DNA from: Paracoccaceae bacterium
GTDB lineage: Bacteria > Pseudomonadota > Alphaproteobacteria > Rhodobacterales > Rhodobacteraceae
Length of the DNA: 9,310 nucleotides
Direction of reading: 5' to 3'
Assembly: GCA_026709725.1 (NCBI GenBank)
Contig: JAPOSK010000478.1
Span: forward strand, 1 to 9,310
Below the pieces are notes generated by a model. It did not search any database and was not told the origin of the DNA. It was given only the letters and a program-made list of their open reading frames with translations. Shown one piece after another: positions 7,347 to 9,310 of this stretch. The translations under genes and the position numbers were made by a program. Every line of letters starts with the position of its first letter. Within the stretch, counting starts at the first letter, position 1.

Positions 7347-8282
7347 ATGGAAGCATCAATGTTGGAGGAGACTGTTCAGAACCCCAATCCCTATCCGGTT
7401 GTTGCGGAGCTTCACTACGATGATATCTGGCATCTCTGCAAACAGTCACAGGAGTTGGCCTGGGATCCGGTCAGGGACATCGATTGGGCCGCGCTCAAGG
7501 AAGAAACCAGCAATCTTCCGGATGAAGTGCGCCAAGCCGGGGCGGAATGGTGGAGCTTGCGCGCCTGGATGGAGCATGGGGCCACACCCTACGGGGCGGA
7601 ACGCCTGCGCCAGGCAATCTTCGAGCACCTGCCGTTCGAGGTGAAGCAGCATGTGACCAACTTCATTCTGGAGGAATTGCGACATCACCAGGCGTCGTTC
7701 CTGATCGCCGACGCGCTTGGCGAGTACCAACCGACCCCACGGAGCGATTACTTTCAGATGGTCATCCCCAAGTTCCATGATGAAAAAGATGAAAAAGTCA
7801 TGCCTTTCTATGCGGGCATGGCGGTCAACACGCTGTTCGAGCAGCTTTCCGGCGAACTCCTCACCGCCCGTTACAAGAATGCACGATATCCGCAGATACG
7901 GCTGGCCTGCGAACTGATCTTGCGTGACGAGGCGCGCCACATTCAGTTCGGGCGCATCATCATGAGACGTTTCTTCGACGAGATCTCGATGGATCAGAAG
8001 AAGCTGTTGGGTGAGAAGTTCGCCAAGAAGCTGCGCGGCAGCCTGCTCAATGGCGTCTATGCAGTCGTCAATTTGCCGAAGGATGAGCGCCAGCGCTCAG
8101 GGAGCGCCCGGGCGCTTGCGGCCGAGTACGGCCTGGGCGCTACGCATCCCGATGAGGAAGTCGGCATCATTGCGGAGGCGCTTGCGACGATCCGGCAGGA
8201 TGTCGCACCCTACGACGTACCGATCCCGTTCATCAAGGAGATCGAAGGCGAAAACGTTACCGCCGCCCTTGCCGCTGAGTGA
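7347..8282 (+). CDS. Ferritin-like di-iron protein, probable oxygenase (AurF/R2-like fold)
   Basis: Predicted four-helix di-iron protein of 311 aa. Two ExxH motifs, the hallmark of the fold, are present: E110-x-x-H113 in EELRHHQ and E195-x-x-H198 in DEARHIQFG. The other carboxylate ligands are probably E76 (WMEHG) and E165 or E170 (LFEQLSGE), from the spacing. Such proteins activate O2 for N-oxygenation, hydroxylation, desaturation or radical formation. The DEARH context recalls the p-aminobenzoate N-oxygenase AurF. However, the extra histidine AurF has four residues before its second ExxH glutamate is I191 here, so the site looks like the ordinary 2-His/4-carboxylate type. Residues after about 215 form a helical C-terminal part I do not recognise. 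The start at 7347 is supported by AGGAG six nt upstream. No signal peptide or membrane segment. Being last in the operon after an iron dehydrogenase suggests a shared oxidation pathway. The fold is confident; the reaction is not. Confidence 0.85.
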   Translation: MEASMLEETVQNPNPYPVVAELHYDDIWHLCKQSQELAWDPVRDIDWAALKEETSNLPDEVRQAGAEWWSLRAWMEHGATPYGAERLRQAIFEHLPFEVKQHVTNFILEELRHHQASFLIADALGEYQPTPRSDYFQMVIPKFHDEKDEKVMPFYAGMAVNTLFEQLSGELLTARYKNARYPQIRLACELILRDEARHIQFGRIIMRRFFDEISMDQKKLLGEKFAKKLRGSLLNGVYAVVNLPKDERQRSGSARALAAEYGLGATHPDEEVGIIAEALATIRQDVAPYDVPIPFIKEIEGENVTAALAAE

Positions 8283-8353
8283 CGCTTCAAGATGCCGATA
8301 ATCCAGATTACTCACGCCAGACATGGGTGATTTGGTCAGCGTCGCTGCGACTA

Positions 8354-8383
8354 TTGGGATCGGCTGCATGCTTGTCCGATAAT
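8354..8383 (+). promoter_or_regulatory. Candidate promoter in the 236-nt spacer before higBA
   Basis: TTGGGA (8354-8359, 4 of 6) and GATAAT (8378-8383, 5 of 6) are separated by 18 nt. The site is about 135 nt before the toxin region, giving a long leader. TCGGAAT repeats at 8449-8455 and 8465-8471, 16 bp apart, and could be half-sites for the antitoxin. I see no gene or intrinsic terminator in 8283-8518. Confidence 0.3.
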
Positions 8384-8546
8384 AGGCTCACCAGATACCG
8401 GCTCGGTACGCGCAGAGCGCATCATTCTGAGCCTCGGTTGGGCCCAGATCGGAATCTCAATCTGTCGGAATTCCCTGATGCAAGTAGTCAGGTGCCGATG
8501 CCGAACAATGCATGAGAAATGGTGACGGTCCATCCGCCCTCGGAAC

Positions 8547-8807
8547 GTGCGACAGTGCTACGAGAACAACTCGCCCCGGCTGCTGGAGCAGGATCTGGTG
8601 GAGCGGGTGCGCGGCGTCCTGGCGGCGCTTGCCATGGCCGAGACCATGGAGGGCTTTCATCCGCGAAGCGGCGTCTGGCTGGCGGTCCATCGCCTGTCGG
8701 GCGAGCGCCGAAACGAATGGAGCGTGTCGGTGTCGGGCAACTGGCGCATCACGTTCGAGGAACGCAACGGCGCCATCGAGCGCCTGAACCTGGAGGACTA
8801 CCACTGA
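8547..8807 (+). CDS. higB: HigB/RelE-type toxin, N-terminus apparently frameshifted
   Basis: Ribosome-dependent mRNA interferase of a type II toxin-antitoxin pair. The C-terminal half carries the family signature: HRLSG, WSVSVSGNWRITF and the closing LEDYH. HigB proteins are about 92-95 aa and start roughly M-I-x-S-x-R. Here RSIRPRN is encoded in frame at 8526-8546, but that frame meets a TGA at 8523. ATG 8519 is one base out of phase: removing one base near 8525 would give a 95-aa protein starting MVRSIR. As it stands, the only standard start after the stop near the 5' end is GTG 8547, which loses the first strand region and has no good ribosome binding site. The gene may thus be dead or weakly expressed. 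The family HPLKG motif is HRLSG here. It overlaps higA by one base (TGATG). Confidence 0.75.
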   Translation: MRQCYENNSPRLLEQDLVERVRGVLAALAMAETMEGFHPRSGVWLAVHRLSGERRNEWSVSVSGNWRITFEERNGAIERLNLEDYH

Positions 8808-9112
8808 TGACCGACGGCGGCATCAAGATGGGGATGACGCCCCCTCACCCCGGCGCCTTCATCCGGATCGAGGCACTTGAGGAGTTGGGGTTGAGCGTGT
8901 CGGCGGCGGCGCGGATTCTCGGCGTGCGCCGGGCGACGCTCTCGGACCTTGTGAACGGCAACGCCTCCCTGTCGCCCGAGATGGCGCTCAGGGTCGAGAA
9001 GGCGTTCGGCCTCAACATGGACCTTTTGCTCAGGATGCAGGCATGGCACGACGCGGCGCGGATGCGCGCGCGGGCCGACGAAATCGACGTTCGGCGCTAT
9101 CAGCCAGCATGA
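8807..9112 (+). CDS. higA: HigA-type XRE-family antitoxin
   Basis: DNA-binding antitoxin that neutralises HigB and represses its own operon. The 101-aa length is normal. PPHPGAFIRIEALEELGLS (12-30) is the usual HigA opening, followed by the helix-turn-helix: VSAAARILGVRRATLSDL (31-48) and then NGNASLSPEMALRVEKAFG (50-68). The C-terminal helix (NMDLLLRMQAWHDAARMRAR) is typical of the family. ATG 8807 shares its A with the toxin stop, so translation is coupled, as in other toxin-first higBA pairs. The same frame is open upstream to ATG 8519, but that part is the toxin read out of phase. This gene looks intact even though the toxin does not. Confidence 0.93.
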   Translation: MTDGGIKMGMTPPHPGAFIRIEALEELGLSVSAAARILGVRRATLSDLVNGNASLSPEMALRVEKAFGLNMDLLLRMQAWHDAARMRARADEIDVRRYQPA

Positions 9113-9161
9113 TTCTCGGGTTGCGCGAAATTTGTCGTGGCACGCATGGCCGCAAGTGTAC

Positions 9162-9174
9162 TCCCCGCAGGGGA
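9162..9174. other. Short hairpin TCCCC-GCA-GGGGA upstream of the FitA-like gene
   Basis: A perfect 5-bp stem with a GCA loop lies in the 118-nt gap between the two toxin-antitoxin loci. GCAA (9152-9155) and TTGC (9175-9178) flank it asymmetrically. No T-run follows. TATGAT (9204-9209) is a good -10-like hexamer for the next gene, but TTGCAT (9175-9180) is 23 nt away, too far for a standard -35. Confidence 0.3.
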
Positions 9175-9230
9175 TTGCATAAGCGGCGACTATGCGCCAC
9201 CAATATGATAGCAAACGTGGAGACGGACCG

Positions 9231-9310
9231 ATGGCGACGATCAACGTGAGACAGCTGGACGACGATGTGGTGGACCGCCTCAAGCAGCGCGCTTCGTCGA
9301 ACAACCGCTC
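9231..9310 (+). CDS. FitA/VapB-like ribbon-helix-helix antitoxin, 3'-truncated by window edge
   Basis: Only the first 26 codons are visible. MATINVRQLDDDVVDRLKQR closely fits the start of FitA-type antitoxins: a short DNA-contacting strand (TINVRQL) followed by helix 1 (DDVVDRLKQRASSN). These proteins bind promoter DNA as dimers and block a PIN-domain RNase encoded just downstream, which would be outside the window. GGAG (9219-9222) eight nt before the ATG supports the start. It sits 118 nt after higA, so two unrelated toxin-antitoxin loci are adjacent. The family is confident, the subfamily (FitA or VapB) less so. Confidence 0.85.
   Translation, partial: MATINVRQLDDDVVDRLKQRASSNNR

Noticed and set aside
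8519..8806. Long open frame from ATG 8519 that continues into the antitoxin (197 aa in total)
   Set aside because: Its first 96 residues are an Ala/Gly/Arg-rich out-of-phase reading of the toxin gene with no domain character; the antitoxin has its own ATG overlapping the toxin stop.
1..9310. CRISPR arrays, tRNA, rRNA, insertion sequences or phage genes
   Set aside because: No regularly spaced repeats, no tRNA- or rRNA-like segments, and no transposase, integrase or terminal inverted repeats were seen.

Overview
The window is about 60% GC, every gene lies on the + strand, and the genes are closely packed. A fused TRAP (tripartite ATP-independent periplasmic) transporter, an FCD-type GntR regulator and HigBA/FitA-type toxin-antitoxin genes together suggest a free-living proteobacterium, alpha or beta. 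I cannot name a genus from this sequence.

Region 1 (1-919) holds the 3' part of a GntR/FCD regulator and then an AT-rich control region. That region has a perfect -35 hexamer and several overlapping palindromes rich in TTGGT/ACCAA half-sites (693-758). This is the expected layout for a regulator controlling the catabolic operon that follows.

Region 2 (about 820-8282) reads as one catabolic/transport operon. In order: a cytoplasmic gamma-glutamyltransferase-family Ntn-hydrolase; a fused TRAP membrane protein (DctQ-DctM) whose start overlaps the hydrolase; a TRAP periplasmic binding protein; an unrecognised 79-aa protein; an iron-type alcohol dehydrogenase with all four metal ligands; and, after a 148-nt spacer, a ferritin-like di-iron protein with two ExxH motifs. 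A plausible reading is that a carboxylate-bearing compound is imported, its amide or gamma-glutamyl bond is cleaved in the cytoplasm, and the products are oxidised by the di-iron protein and the dehydrogenase. The families are clear, but the substrate and the order of steps are inference.

Region 3 (8283-9310) is accessory: a 236-nt non-coding spacer, a higBA-type toxin-antitoxin pair, and the start of a FitA-like antitoxin cut by the window edge. Its partner toxin would lie just outside.

Two genes have damaged or unusual 5' ends. The hydrolase keeps conserved family sequence for 28 codons upstream of its first possible ATG. The HigB toxin frame keeps its expected N-terminus only if one nucleotide is removed just after an ATG. 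Both would be repaired by removing one base, so real inactivation and sequence error both need to be considered.
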